From assembly GCA_017482485.1 (NCBI GenBank), contig JAFUMV010000001.1, positions 1 through 64,000 of the forward strand: 64,000 bases of DNA, read 5' to 3'. This DNA comes from Lachnospiraceae bacterium. GTDB taxonomy: Bacteria > Bacillota > Clostridia > Lachnospirales > Lachnospiraceae. Below the pieces are notes generated by a model. It ran no database searches. It was not told the origin of the DNA and worked only from the letters and a program-made list of their open reading frames with translations. Below, piece by piece: positions 27,676 to 36,433 of this stretch. The position numbers were made by a program, and so were the translations under genes. Within the stretch, counting starts at the first letter, position 1; each line of letters begins with the position of its first letter.

Positions 27676-27691
27676 CAACCAGTGCTATATT
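27663..27691 (+). promoter_or_regulatory. clpB promoter (sigma-A type)
   Basis: TTGACA at 27663-27668, 17-base spacer, TATATT at 27686-27691. This is a near-consensus vegetative promoter lying inside and just after the CIRCE element, about 110 bases ahead of the clpB start. Confidence 0.88.
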
Positions 27692-27802
27692 AGCATCAGT
27701 AGAGAGGTGTTACACATCCTCTATAACAAGCAAGGTCGGAACTATAGCTCATGCATATTCCGCCCACACTTAGGAATGAATAAAGCACAAGGAGGTAGTC
27801 AT

Positions 27803-30385
27803 ATGAATATTTCCAAATTTACACAGAAGTCCGTAGAAGCCGTTCAGAACTGTGAAAAACTGGCTTACGAATACGGCAATCAGGAAATTGAACAGGAACA
27901 TTTGTTGTACAGCCTTCTGACCATAGAGGACAGCCTGATTTTGAAGCTGGTCGAGAAGATGGAAATTCAGAAGGAGCATTTCGTCAATCGGGCCAAGCAG
28001 GCGATTGAGAAGCGTGTGAAGGTTTCCGGCGGACAGGTTTATATCGGGAAGGATTTAAACCAGGCGCTTTTGCAGGCCGAGGATGAAGCCAAACAGATGG
28101 GAGACGAATACGTTTCCGTGGAGCATCTGTTTTTAGCCATGCTCAATCACCCCAACAGAGAATTGAAGCAGATTTTTAATGAGTACGGCATCACCAGAGA
28201 GCGCTTTTTGCAGGCGCTGTCCACCGTGCGGGGCAATCAGAGAGTGACCAGCGATAATCCGGAAGCCACTTATGATACGCTGGAGAAGTACGGGCAGGAT
28301 TTGGTGGAGCGGGCAAGAGCCCAGAAGCTTGACCCTGTCATCGGCAGAGATGCTGAGATCAGAAATGTGATTCGGATTCTTTCCAGAAAGACGAAGAACA
28401 ATCCGGTGCTGATCGGTGAGCCCGGCGTGGGCAAAACTGCGGTTGTGGAAGGTCTGGCCCAGCGTATCGTCCGCGGGGATGTGCCGCAGGGACTGAAGGA
28501 TAAGAAGATTTTTTCCCTGGATATGGGCGCGCTGGTAGCCGGTGCCAAGTATCGCGGCGAGTTTGAAGAGCGTTTAAAAGCGGTGCTGGAGGATGTGAAG
28601 AAGAGCGAAGGACAGATCATTCTGTTCATCGATGAGCTGCACACCATCGTGGGTGCGGGCAAGACCGATGGCGCCATGGATGCGGGCAACCTGTTAAAGC
28701 CCATGCTGGCCAGAGGCGAGCTGCACTGTGTGGGTGCAACGACGCTGGACGAATACCGCAAATATATTGAAAAGGACGCGGCGCTGGAGAGGCGTTTCCA
28801 GCCGGTGCAGGTGGATGAACCCACAGTGGAAGACACCATTTCCATTCTGCGTGGTCTGAAAGAAAGATACGAAGTGTATCATGGTGTGAAAATTATGGAT
28901 AATGCGCTTGTCAGTGCGGCAACATTGTCCAATCGATATATCTCCGATCGTTTTCTGCCCGACAAGGCCATCGACCTGGTGGATGAGGCCTGTGCGCTGA
29001 TCAAAACCGAGATGGATTCCATGCCCACAGAGCTGGATGAGCTGCAGCGTAAGGTCATGCAGCTGGAAATTGAAGAGGCGGCTTTGAAAAAAGAAGAAGA
29101 TACCTTAAGCCGTGAGCGTCTCGAAGTGCTGCAGAAAGAACTGGCGGAGCTCAAGGGCGAGTTCACCAACCGTAAAGCCCAGTGGGATAATGAGAAGAAC
29201 AGTGTGGAACGTCTTTCCAAACTGCGTGAAGAGATCGAGGCGGTCAATAATGAAATTCAGATCGCTCAGCGGGAAGGCAATCTGGAAAAGGCGGCAGAAC
29301 TGGCTTACGGCAAGCTGCCCGGCTTGAAGAAGCAGCTGGAAACGGAAGAGGAGAAGGTGAAAACAGAAGATCTTTCTCTGGTGCGTGAAGCGGTGACGGA
29401 CGAGGAGATCGCACGGATCATTTCCAGATGGACCGGCATTCCGGTGGCCAAACTGACCGAAAGTGAAAGAAACAAGACCCTGCATCTGGATGATGAGCTG
29501 CATAAACGTGTCATCGGACAGGATGAAGGCGTGACCAAGGTGACGGAAGCTATCATCCGTTCCAAAGCGGGCATCAAAGATCCTACAAAACCCATCGGTT
29601 CCTTCCTGTTTTTAGGACCTACCGGTGTGGGTAAGACAGAGCTTGCCAAAGCTTTGGCAGCCTCTTTGTTTGATGATGAAAACAACATGGTGCGTATCGA
29701 TATGAGTGAGTACATGGAGAAATATTCCGTGTCCAGACTGATCGGAGCGCCTCCCGGATATGTAGGATATGAAGAAGGCGGCCAGCTCACCGAGGCGGTG
29801 CGCCGCAAGCCTTATTCCGTAGTGCTGTTTGATGAAATTGAAAAAGCCCATCCTGAGGTGTTCAACGTACTTTTGCAGGTGCTGGATGATGGCCGTATCA
29901 CCGATTCCCAGGGCAGAACCGTGGACTTTAAGAATACGATTCTGATCATGACCTCCAATATCGGTGCGAACTATCTGTTGGACGGCATTGATGCGGACGG
30001 CACCATCAAACCGGAAGCGGAAGCACTGGTGATGAATGATCTGCGCAATCATTTCAGACCCGAATTTTTAAATCGTCTGGATGAAACGATTCTGTTCAAG
30101 CCTTTGACCAAGGAAAACATCGGCGGCATCATTCATCTGATCATCGCTGACTTGAACCGCCGTCTGGAGGACAGACAGCTGACCATCGAAGTAAGCAGTG
30201 AAGCGGAAGATTTCATTGTGGACAATGCTTATGATCCGGTTTACGGTGCAAGACCGTTAAAGCGTTACATTCAGAAGTATGTGGAAACCCTCTCTGCAAA
30301 ACTGATTCTGGCGGATCAGGTGGAAATGGGAGACACCATTTTGATTGTGGTGGAAAACGGCGCGCTGAAGGCTGTGAAGAAATAA
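27803..30385 (+). CDS. clpB: ATP-dependent disaggregase ClpB
   Basis: The 860-residue protein has the full ClpB layout: N-terminal Clp_N repeats (1-145), first AAA+ domain with Walker [14 protein letters not shown] and Walker [10 protein letters not shown], the long coiled-coil middle domain (about 405-525) that separates ClpB from ClpA/ClpC, and a second AAA+ domain with [13 protein letters not shown] and [12 protein letters not shown]. It works with DnaK to pull apart aggregated proteins in the cytoplasm. Start ATG 27803 follows AAGGAGG; an upstream in-frame start lies inside the leader. Regulated by HrcA through the CIRCE element; a terminator follows. Confidence 0.97.
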   Translation: MNISKFTQKSVEAVQNCEKLAYEYGNQEIEQEHLLYSLLTIEDSLILKLVEKMEIQKEHFVNRAKQAIEKRVKVSGGQVYIGKDLNQALLQAEDEAKQMGDEYVSVEHLFLAMLNHPNRELKQIFNEYGITRERFLQALSTVRGNQRVTSDNPEATYDTLEKYGQDLVERARAQKLDPVIGRDAEIRNVIRILSRKTKNNPVLIGEPGVGKTAVVEGLAQRIVRGDVPQGLKDKKIFSLDMGALVAGAKYRGEFEERLKAVLEDVKKSEGQIILFIDELHTIVGAGKTDGAMDAGNLLKPMLARGELHCVGATTLDEYRKYIEKDAALERRFQPVQVDEPTVEDTISILRGLKERYEVYHGVKIMDNALVSAATLSNRYISDRFLPDKAIDLVDEACALIKTEMDSMPTELDELQRKVMQLEIEEAALKKEEDTLSRERLEVLQKELAELKGEFTNRKAQWDNEKNSVERLSKLREEIEAVNNEIQIAQREGNLEKAAELAYGKLPGLKKQLETEEEKVKTEDLSLVREAVTDEEIARIISRWTGIPVAKLTESERNKTLHLDDELHKRVIGQDEGVTKVTEAIIRSKAGIKDPTKPIGSFLFLGPTGVGKTELAKALAASLFDDENNMVRIDMSEYMEKYSVSRLIGAPPGYVGYEEGGQLTEAVRRKPYSVVLFDEIEKAHPEVFNVLLQVLDDGRITDSQGRTVDFKNTILIMTSNIGANYLLDGIDADGTIKPEAEALVMNDLRNHFRPEFLNRLDETILFKPLTKENIGGIIHLIIADLNRRLEDRQLTIEVSSEAEDFIVDNAYDPVYGARPLKRYIQKYVETLSAKLILADQVEMGDTILIVVENGALKAVKK

Positions 30386-30397
30386 ATGATATGATAG

Positions 30398-30446
30398 AAT
30401 TCCTGCTTATTTTCCTGCATTGGAAAGTGGGCAGGAATTTTCTTTT
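30398..30446 (+). terminator. clpB terminator
   Basis: Arms AATTCCTGC (30398-30406) and GCAGGAATT (30431-30439) followed by TTCTTTT, 13 bases after the clpB stop. Confidence 0.8.
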
Positions 30447-30580
30447 AGCGGTTTGCGGCTCAAAACATGGATTTTTCCCGATGACAATGATATACTTTGA
30501 AAAAACGGCGGCCTTTCCCGCTGAGAAAAATAGCAGCGAAAGGGAGTATTTTTAACGCCGGATATGAGAGGAGACCAATC

Positions 30581-30754
30581 ATGATACCCAAAGACCCGGT
30601 GATGTTGCTGAGCTTCATCAATTTAAAACTGCGCGACTATTACAGGAATCTGGATGCCTGCTGTGACGACCTGGATATCAGCAGAGAGGAGCTGACACAG
30701 AAGCTGTCGGCCATCGGTTATGTGTATGATGAGCAGAGAAATCAGTTTGTTTAA
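30581..30754 (+). CDS. DUF4250 family small protein
   Basis: A 57-residue protein beginning MIPKDPVMLLSFINLKLRD, the hallmark opening of DUF4250, and ending GYVYDEQRNQFV. Function is unknown; the family is widespread in Clostridia and almost always this size. ATG 30581 follows GAGAGGAGACC. Its 3' end overlaps the next gene by at least 26 bases in another frame. Confidence 0.88.
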   Translation: MIPKDPVMLLSFINLKLRDYYRNLDACCDDLDISREELTQKLSAIGYVYDEQRNQFV

Positions 30755-32207
30755 ATTTTTAGAAAAACAGGGCCATGCGCTGGACGGCGGCTGCAGGGGC
30801 AGCGGTCACTGCGGCAGATGTAAGGTGAAATATCTCACAAAGGCCCCGGAGCCGGCAGCGGCAGAGCAGCGTTTTTTGACGGAGCAGGAACTGTTAAGCG
30901 GTTACAGACTGGCCTGCATGCACCCGGCAGATCCGGAGGCCGAGGTTGCGGTGCATTATGTGAAAGCGCCCGGCATTGACATAGTGACTGCTGCACCGCA
31001 GGTGGATGTGAGAAGGCCGGAACAGGGCGCGGACCCTGCAGCCAAAATCCCGGACAAATCGGCAGAGCCGAAAGACACCTCCACCGCGTGGTATATCGCC
31101 ATCGATCTTGGGACCACCACCATCGCCATGCAGGCGAGAACCGATTCCGGCAGGGTGCTGGGAGAGTGGAAGTCCATGAATCCCCAGAGGCGTTTCGGCA
31201 ACGATGTGGTTTCCCGCATGTCGGCGGCACTGGAGGGACATGCGCGGGAACTGAAAAGCTGCGTGGAAAAGGTGCTGGCGGCAGGAATCGATCAGCTGGT
31301 ACAAAAGGCAGAGCGGGGCGAGCCAAAGGGAATTTATCTTGCCGGCAATACGGTGATGGAGCATCTTTTGGCGGGACTTTCTGTGGAAGGCCTGAGCCAA
31401 TATCCCTTTCGGCCTGTTACGCTGGAAGAACAGGAGATATCTGTGAAGGGCCTGGAAAAATCCCGGAAGGTGACGCTGCTTCCCGGCCTGTCCGCTTTTG
31501 TGGGCGCGGATCTTTTCGCCGGCGTGCTGGCCTGCGGCATGCACCGCTCTGAAAAAGTATCTTTGCTGGTGGATCTGGGGACAAACGGCGAGATGGTGCT
31601 GGGAAACCGGGAGAAGCTGATGTGCACCGCCACAGCGGCGGGACCGGCGTTTGAAGGCGGCGCAAATGGCCGCATGGCGGGCAGTGACGTAATCGCAATG
31701 ATCGCCAAAATGCTGGAAGAGGGCATTCTGGATGAAACCGGCCTGTTGGAAGAGCCCTGGTTTGATACGGGGGTCGCCTGGAACGCGGATCGCAGCGGAT
31801 TTGCGGAACCGGGAAACAACGCCTATCTGACCCAGGAGGACATTCGCGCCATTCAGATGGCAAAAGCAGCAGTTTATGCGGGTATCCGCATTTTGATCCG
31901 GGAATACGGCATTGCGCCGACGGAGATTGAGCATGTCTGGCTGGCCGGGGGATTCGGTTACTATCTGGATGTGAAAAGTGCGGCAAAAATCGGCCTGTTT
32001 CCGGAAGAACTGGCCGACCGTGTGGTATCGGTGGGAAATTCCTCTCTTTCCGGCAGTTATCTGTACAGCAGGGAAGAAAGGGCAGCGTCTGAACGCATTC
32101 GAAGCGTCTGCACGCCGATCAACCTGGCGGAGCAGGAAGGTTTTGAGGATATTTATCTCTGGAACATGTATCTTTGCCCCGACACAGGGAAAAATTTTGA
32201 AGAATAA
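30729..32207 (+). CDS. ASKHA-domain protein with N-terminal 2Fe-2S ferredoxin (DUF4445, RACo-like)
   Basis: About 492 residues. The N-terminus is ferredoxin-like with Cys ligands in GGCRGSGHCGRC and a later Cys in RLACMHPA. The rest is an actin-like ASKHA domain with IDLGTTTIAMQ and LVDLGTNGEMVLG phosphate loops and AGGFGYYLD. Relatives (RamA, RACo) use ATP to reduce corrinoid proteins to the active Co(I) state. ATG codons at 30720, 30726 and 30729 share a frame and none has a clear ribosome site, so the start is uncertain; coupling to the overlapping DUF4250 gene is likely. No methyltransferase or corrinoid gene is near, so the partner is unknown. Confidence 0.85.
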   Translation: MSREISLFKFLEKQGHALDGGCRGSGHCGRCKVKYLTKAPEPAAAEQRFLTEQELLSGYRLACMHPADPEAEVAVHYVKAPGIDIVTAAPQVDVRRPEQGADPAAKIPDKSAEPKDTSTAWYIAIDLGTTTIAMQARTDSGRVLGEWKSMNPQRRFGNDVVSRMSAALEGHARELKSCVEKVLAAGIDQLVQKAERGEPKGIYLAGNTVMEHLLAGLSVEGLSQYPFRPVTLEEQEISVKGLEKSRKVTLLPGLSAFVGADLFAGVLACGMHRSEKVSLLVDLGTNGEMVLGNREKLMCTATAAGPAFEGGANGRMAGSDVIAMIAKMLEEGILDETGLLEEPWFDTGVAWNADRSGFAEPGNNAYLTQEDIRAIQMAKAAVYAGIRILIREYGIAPTEIEHVWLAGGFGYYLDVKSAAKIGLFPEELADRVVSVGNSSLSGSYLYSREERAASERIRSVCTPINLAEQEGFEDIYLWNMYLCPDTGKNFEE

Positions 32208-32219
32208 TCGCAAAACCTC

Positions 32220-32250
32220 TTGACCTTCCACCCTGTGGAAGGTGTAGCTT
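32220..32250 (+). promoter_or_regulatory. MerR-type promoter with palindromic operator
   Basis: TTGACC and TAGCTT are 19 bases apart, the stretched spacing typical of MerR-controlled promoters. The spacer holds a palindrome with arms ACCTTCCAC (32223-32231) and GTGGAAGGT (32235-32243). It lies about 40 bases before the merR-like gene, so autoregulation is expected. Confidence 0.8.
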
Positions 32251-32290
32251 TGAACCAAAGCAAGCTTACAGAAATGGCGCGGAGGGCATC

Positions 32291-32941
32291 ATGAGAATCA
32301 ATGAAGTGGAACAGAAGGTGGGGATCACCAAAAAGAATATCCGTTTTTATGAAAAGGAAGGTCTTTTGAATCCTGCCCGCAGCCTGGAAAACGGATATCG
32401 GGATTACAGCGATGAAGATGTGGTGACTTTAAAAAAGATCCGCCTGCTTCGCCAGCTGTCCGTGCCGCTGGAGGAAATCCGCAGGGTGCAGTCCGGCACG
32501 ATCACCATGGAAGGCATCTTGAGGCGCCATATCATCGCGCTGGAAGAGCAGAGCGGCAATCTCGCCAAAATACAGGCGGTCTGTGAGCGGCTGGTGGAAG
32601 AAAAAGCGCAGTATGCTCAGCTGGACACGGACATGTGGCTTGCGGAACTGGAAAAGCTGGAGAAGGAGGGAATGCATTTCATGGATGTGAAAAAGCTGGA
32701 CAAACGGCAGAAAAAGCAGGGCTCCATTATCGCAGCGCTGGTGTTCTGCGCGCTGATGCTGGCGGTGGACGGCCTGTTTATCTGGGCCTTTCTGACGGAG
32801 CCGGAGGGAGCGCCGCCGCTTCTTTTGATGGCGGTATTTCTGGCAATTCCGGCGGTTTTCGCTGTCGGAGCATTGCTGGCGCTGTGGCAGAGAATGAAGG
32901 AAATCGAAGGAGGAGAAGAGGATGCAGCTGCTAAATATTGA
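32291..32941 (+). CDS. MerR-family regulator with membrane tail
   Basis: A 216-residue protein with an N-terminal MerR winged helix (MRINEVEQKVGITKKNIRF, then YEKEGLL), a dimerising coiled coil to about residue 125, and two membrane helices (about 145-165 and 175-197). MerR-like proteins with membrane tails are common in Clostridia; their signals are unknown. GGAGGGC precedes the ATG. It overlaps the YbjQ-like gene by 20 bases. It most likely controls its own promoter, a stretched-spacer element just upstream. Confidence 0.88.
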   Translation: MRINEVEQKVGITKKNIRFYEKEGLLNPARSLENGYRDYSDEDVVTLKKIRLLRQLSVPLEEIRRVQSGTITMEGILRRHIIALEEQSGNLAKIQAVCERLVEEKAQYAQLDTDMWLAELEKLEKEGMHFMDVKKLDKRQKKQGSIIAALVFCALMLAVDGLFIWAFLTEPEGAPPLLLMAVFLAIPAVFAVGALLALWQRMKEIEGGEEDAAAKY

Positions 32942-33233
32942 TTATATTCCCGGAAAAGAAGTGGAAGCATTGGGAATGGTAAAAGGAAGCGTGGTTTTCT
33001 GTAAAAATTTCGGCAAGGATTTCATGGCTGCCGTCAAGACGCTGGTGGGCGGTGAGATCGCGGACTATACCGAACTGCTCAATGATGCCCGCGCCATCGC
33101 GGTGAAGCGCATGGTGGATGAAGCCCAGGGGCTTGGCGCAGATGCGGTGATCAACGTGCGCTATGCTTCCTCTTCCCTGATGCAGGGGGCGGCGGAATGC
33201 ATCGCCTACGGCACCGCAGTGAAGATTTTATAA
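32922..33233 (+). CDS. YbjQ/UPF0145 family protein
   Basis: A 103-residue protein of the heavy-metal-binding-like UPF0145 family, seen in LNIDYIPGKEVEALGMVKGSV and GADAVINVRYASSSLMQGA. Members form a small beta-rich oligomer; their role is not known. The start AGGAGAAGAGG-ATG lies inside the end of the MerR-like gene, so the two are translated together. A perfect stem terminator follows about 90 bases after the stop. Confidence 0.85.
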   Translation: MQLLNIDYIPGKEVEALGMVKGSVVFCKNFGKDFMAAVKTLVGGEIADYTELLNDARAIAVKRMVDEAQGLGADAVINVRYASSSLMQGAAECIAYGTAVKIL

Positions 33234-33323
33234 CAGCCTGCAAGAGGTAAGATACCGTCCACAGGCATCGCAAAGGGTGTTGCCGGGAACGGCAGCGGGC
33301 AATAAGTGCCGTCATGATTATCG

Positions 33324-33355
33324 GGAGAATTTCGCTAGGCGAAATTCTCCTTTTA
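33324..33355 (+). terminator. Terminator after the MerR/YbjQ operon
   Basis: Perfect 11-bp arms GGAGAATTTCG and CGAAATTCTCC around a five-base loop, followed by TTTTAT. Confidence 0.88.
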
Positions 33356-33447
33356 TGGTAAAATAATGACAGGCAAGTCGGCCTGCGTGAAACGGCCGGA
33401 CTTTAATATGAAATGTGCGTCCGTTGGCGCAGGACAGGAGGGTATTC

Positions 33448-34389
33448 ATGAAACTTGTAATCATCGAACCGTTGGGTGTGGAGGAGAAGAGGCTGCTCGA
33501 TCTGGCGAAGGAAAAGCTTCAGGACAGAGTGGAGATCGTGTATTACAACACCCGCGTGACAGATACGGAGACTCTGGTAGAAAGAGCCAAAGATGCTGAC
33601 ATTCTGGCATTTTCCAATCTGCCTTTTAAAAAGGAAGTTCTGGAACACTGCAGCAATCTGAAGCTGATTTCCGTTGCTTTCACCGGCGTGGATCATGTGG
33701 CGATGGATTACTGTAAGGAAAAAGGAATCATGGTGTGCAATTGTGCCGGCTATTCCAATACGGCGGTTTCCGAGCTGGTATTCGGTCTGGCCTTAAGCCT
33801 TTACCGCAATATCATTCCCTGCAATGAAGTGGTTCGGCAGGAGAAGGATAAGACAGGCCTTGTGGGGCTGGAGCTGGAAGGCAAGAAGTTCGGCGTGATC
33901 GGTTTCGGCGCTATCGGTTCCAGAACGGCGATGCTGGCGAAAGCCTTCGGATGCGAGGTGTATGGCTACAACAGAAGCCCCAAACAGATGGACGGTGTGA
34001 CCATGACCGATATGGATACCATTTTGAAGGAGTGTGACATTGTTTCTCTGCATGTGCCGCTTAACGACAGCACCAGAGGTCTGATCAGCGCGGATAAGCT
34101 GGCGCTGATGAAGCCCAATGCGATTCTGATCAACACCGCCCGCGGTCCTGTGGTGGACAGCCAGGCGCTGGCTGACGCGCTGACAGCAGGCAGAATCGCA
34201 GGCGCAGCTGTGGACGTATTCGAGACAGAACCGCCCATCGCTACCAGCCATCCGCTGCTGAACTGCCCGAATCTCATCGCCACCCCTCATGTGGCATTTG
34301 CGACTGAGGAAGCGCTTTACAAACGCGCGATCATCGTGTTTGACAACATCGTGAAATATCTGGACGGCTGCCCGCAGAACGTGATGTGA
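33448..34389 (+). CDS. D-2-hydroxyacid dehydrogenase family protein
   Basis: A 313-residue NAD-dependent dehydrogenase with Rossmann motif VIGFGAIGSRTAMLAKAFG, the Arg of the catalytic triad in INTARGPVVD, the Glu region VFETEPP and the His in IATPHVAFAT. Family members reduce 2-keto acids such as hydroxypyruvate, phosphohydroxypyruvate or pyruvate. It has no regulatory ACT domain, so SerA is less likely than a hydroxypyruvate or lactate type. ATG 33448 follows GGAGGG; the upstream extension is not conserved. It stands alone between terminators, so context gives no hint of substrate. Confidence 0.88.
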   Translation: MKLVIIEPLGVEEKRLLDLAKEKLQDRVEIVYYNTRVTDTETLVERAKDADILAFSNLPFKKEVLEHCSNLKLISVAFTGVDHVAMDYCKEKGIMVCNCAGYSNTAVSELVFGLALSLYRNIIPCNEVVRQEKDKTGLVGLELEGKKFGVIGFGAIGSRTAMLAKAFGCEVYGYNRSPKQMDGVTMTDMDTILKECDIVSLHVPLNDSTRGLISADKLALMKPNAILINTARGPVVDSQALADALTAGRIAGAAVDVFETEPPIATSHPLLNCPNLIATPHVAFATEEALYKRAIIVFDNIVKYLDGCPQNVM

Positions 34390-34504
34390 GTCGCTGCAGA
34401 TCAGGGAGCTTGACGTAAAAAAACGGTGATTCTTTTTTACAGGAAATGGGACAACGTTCGGATGCATATAATAACTTCATAAGAAAAATGATCGGAGCAG
34501 CATC

Positions 34505-35239
34505 ATGTGGAAGAGAGATAAAAAAACGGTATTGTTTTTGACAGGGCTTCTAACCTTGGTGCTGTTCTTTTTATGGACCGCAGGAAAGTATCGGCAGGGG
34601 CAGCCGGAGGAAAGTGCAGTCCGGTCATCGGACAGCGCTCCGCAGATCGCAGAGGCGCTGGCGCGGGTGCGGACGCCGGAGAGCAAAGGGAAAATTGCGC
34701 TCACCTTCGATGACGGGCCTTCCGGGACCTTTACCCCCCAGCTTTTGGACGGTCTGGCAAAGCGGGGCGTGAAAGCCACCTTTTTTATCACAGGACAAAA
34801 TGCGGAAGAAAATCCGGAGCTGGTCAGGCGAATCCGGGAAGAGGGCCATCTGATCGGAAATCATACATACAGCCATCTGCAGCTGAATTCCTCCAATCGG
34901 GAGAAGTTTAAGGAGGAATTGATACGGACAAATGAAATCATTAAGGAAATTACCGGAGAGGAGGTCGTCTATGTACGGCCTCCTTACGGCAGTTGGGACA
35001 AAACCTTTGAGACAGAACTGAATATGTTTCCTGTGCTCTGGACCATTGATCCGCTGGACTGGTGCACGAATGATGCGGGATGCGTGGTGAAAAAGGTGGT
35101 GCCCAAGGTAAAGGAAAATTCCATTATCCTGCTGCATGATGAGTACGCCTCCACGGTGACGGCTGCACTACAGATTGTGGATGAGCTTAAAAAGCAGGGA
35201 TATGAGTTTGTGACCGTGGAGGAGATCTTGTTTGATTAA
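34505..35239 (+). CDS. Membrane-anchored polysaccharide deacetylase (NodB domain)
   Basis: A 244-residue protein with one N-terminal membrane anchor (about 8-26) and an extracellular NodB domain. The metal and catalytic motifs are ALTFDDGPSG, LIGNHTYSHL and YVRPPYGSWD, with a final SIILLHDEYAST. These enzymes remove N-acetyl groups from peptidoglycan GlcNAc or MurNAc, which helps resist lysozyme, or from spore cortex (PdaA-like) sugars. The start ATG 34505 has only a weak GGAGCAGC site. No operon partner is evident. Confidence 0.9.
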   Translation: MWKRDKKTVLFLTGLLTLVLFFLWTAGKYRQGQPEESAVRSSDSAPQIAEALARVRTPESKGKIALTFDDGPSGTFTPQLLDGLAKRGVKATFFITGQNAEENPELVRRIREEGHLIGNHTYSHLQLNSSNREKFKEELIRTNEIIKEITGEEVVYVRPPYGSWDKTFETELNMFPVLWTIDPLDWCTNDAGCVVKKVVPKVKENSIILLHDEYASTVTAALQIVDELKKQGYEFVTVEEILFD

Positions 35240-35387
35240 AAAAGCGCAGGTGTACAGTAGGCAGGTTTCTTCTTATTAATGATTGCACTGACTTTGAATA
35301 TGGGGTATTCTTATTTTAAGGTCGATCAGGCAGTGGGTGCGGTTTGGGGCCTGGATTGACAATGTACTTTAGCAGGAGGAAAAGAAA

Positions 35388-36413
35388 GTGATTTATAAGA
35401 ATGTGGAAATTTACAATGCAGCGGAGCTTGTGGAAAATGGGGACGGCAGCATTTCCTGGAAGCGGGTGCCTTCTTCTGTGCATCGGGCTTTGGAATCGGA
35501 GCAGGGAAAAAACATGGCTGTCAACGCTACAGGCGTGGAGCTTCGTTTCGTTTTAAAGGGCGACCGGGCCGTGATCAGAATGTGTACAAGTAAAGAGGAC
35601 GGCGTTTTTCATGTTTACAGAGGCGGCATTCAGGGACGTTATGATGACCATGAGGTACATAAACTGGTGAGTACCACGGCAGAGGATTTTGTAATTGAAA
35701 AATCAAAGAACCTCCCCAGGCTCAAAGCGATGACAGAAAAAATCGGTTATGACTGGGACTGCGAGGTTATCCGGGTCATTTTTGACAGAGGATTTTTCAA
35801 AATTTTCGATATCACAGGCGACATCGAACCTCCCACAAAGGCGCAGTGCCCGAAAAAGACCCTGTTGTCCTACGGTTCTTCCATCACCCATGGGTCCAAT
35901 TCCATAGATGCTTCTCACGCCTGGGTCTCCGTACTCGCTCATAATCTGAATATGGATGCCAGAAACCTGGGAATGGCAGGCAGCTGCGCGATGGAACCTG
36001 CAATTGTGGATTATATCGCTTCAGAAGGAGAAAAAGGACGCTGGGATATCGCCACGCTGGAACTTGGCATCAACGTGCTGGACTGGGCAGAAGAAAAAAT
36101 TCTGGAGCGGGTGGAGAACACGATCCGACAGGTGGCGGGCAGAAATCAGGAAAAAACCGTCTTCGTCATATCTCCGTTTTATTACTGCGGTGATGATTTT
36201 GAAGACCATGGTCATGCCGACAAATGGAGAAGGCTGATTGAGCAGGTTGTAAAGCAGTTGAACTACCCGAATGTGACTTATATTAACGGGTTGGACATCC
36301 TGGAAGATATGTCTTATATGTCTGCTGATGAGGTGCATCCCAATATTTACGGTGTGCAGAGAATTGCAGATAAGCTGACAGGGCTGATCGGGGATAGGCT
36401 GGAAAGAGGCTGA
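35388..36413 (+). CDS. SGNH/GDSL hydrolase with N-terminal beta domain
   Basis: A 341-residue protein with an N-terminal beta-sandwich (about 1-135) and a C-terminal SGNH domain. Block I is YGSSITHGS, with the Ser in GSSI, then NLGMAGSC, GINVLDW and the Asp-x-x-His pair in ADEVHPN. It likely removes acyl groups from sugars in the cytoplasm, since no signal peptide is seen. The start is GTG after AGCAGGAGG. A sugar kinase gene follows 20 bases later, so deacetylation then phosphorylation of an imported sugar is a reasonable guess. Confidence 0.87.
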   Translation: MIYKNVEIYNAAELVENGDGSISWKRVPSSVHRALESEQGKNMAVNATGVELRFVLKGDRAVIRMCTSKEDGVFHVYRGGIQGRYDDHEVHKLVSTTAEDFVIEKSKNLPRLKAMTEKIGYDWDCEVIRVIFDRGFFKIFDITGDIEPPTKAQCPKKTLLSYGSSITHGSNSIDASHAWVSVLAHNLNMDARNLGMAGSCAMEPAIVDYIASEGEKGRWDIATLELGINVLDWAEEKILERVENTIRQVAGRNQEKTVFVISPFYYCGDDFEDHGHADKWRRLIEQVVKQLNYPNVTYINGLDILEDMSYMSADEVHPNIYGVQRIADKLTGLIGDRLERG

Positions 36414-36433
36414 AATCAAACGGGGGTATAGCG

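Larger units (their letters stand above)
27418..27802 (+). other. clpB upstream region with hairpin and short open scrap
   Basis: A hairpin (GGCTTTGT, TAC, ACAAAGCC at 27418-27436) right after uxaA has no T tract. From about 27470 to 27625 one frame is open (LRITIYDTELPALRVKEKK and beyond) but has no start site and no family I recognise. The remainder holds the repeat, the CIRCE element, the promoter and the clpB ribosome site. Confidence 0.6.

Noticed and set aside
35271..35360. A short frame with a hydrophobic start before the SGNH gene
   Set aside because: Only about 26 codons, no ribosome site, no family match.
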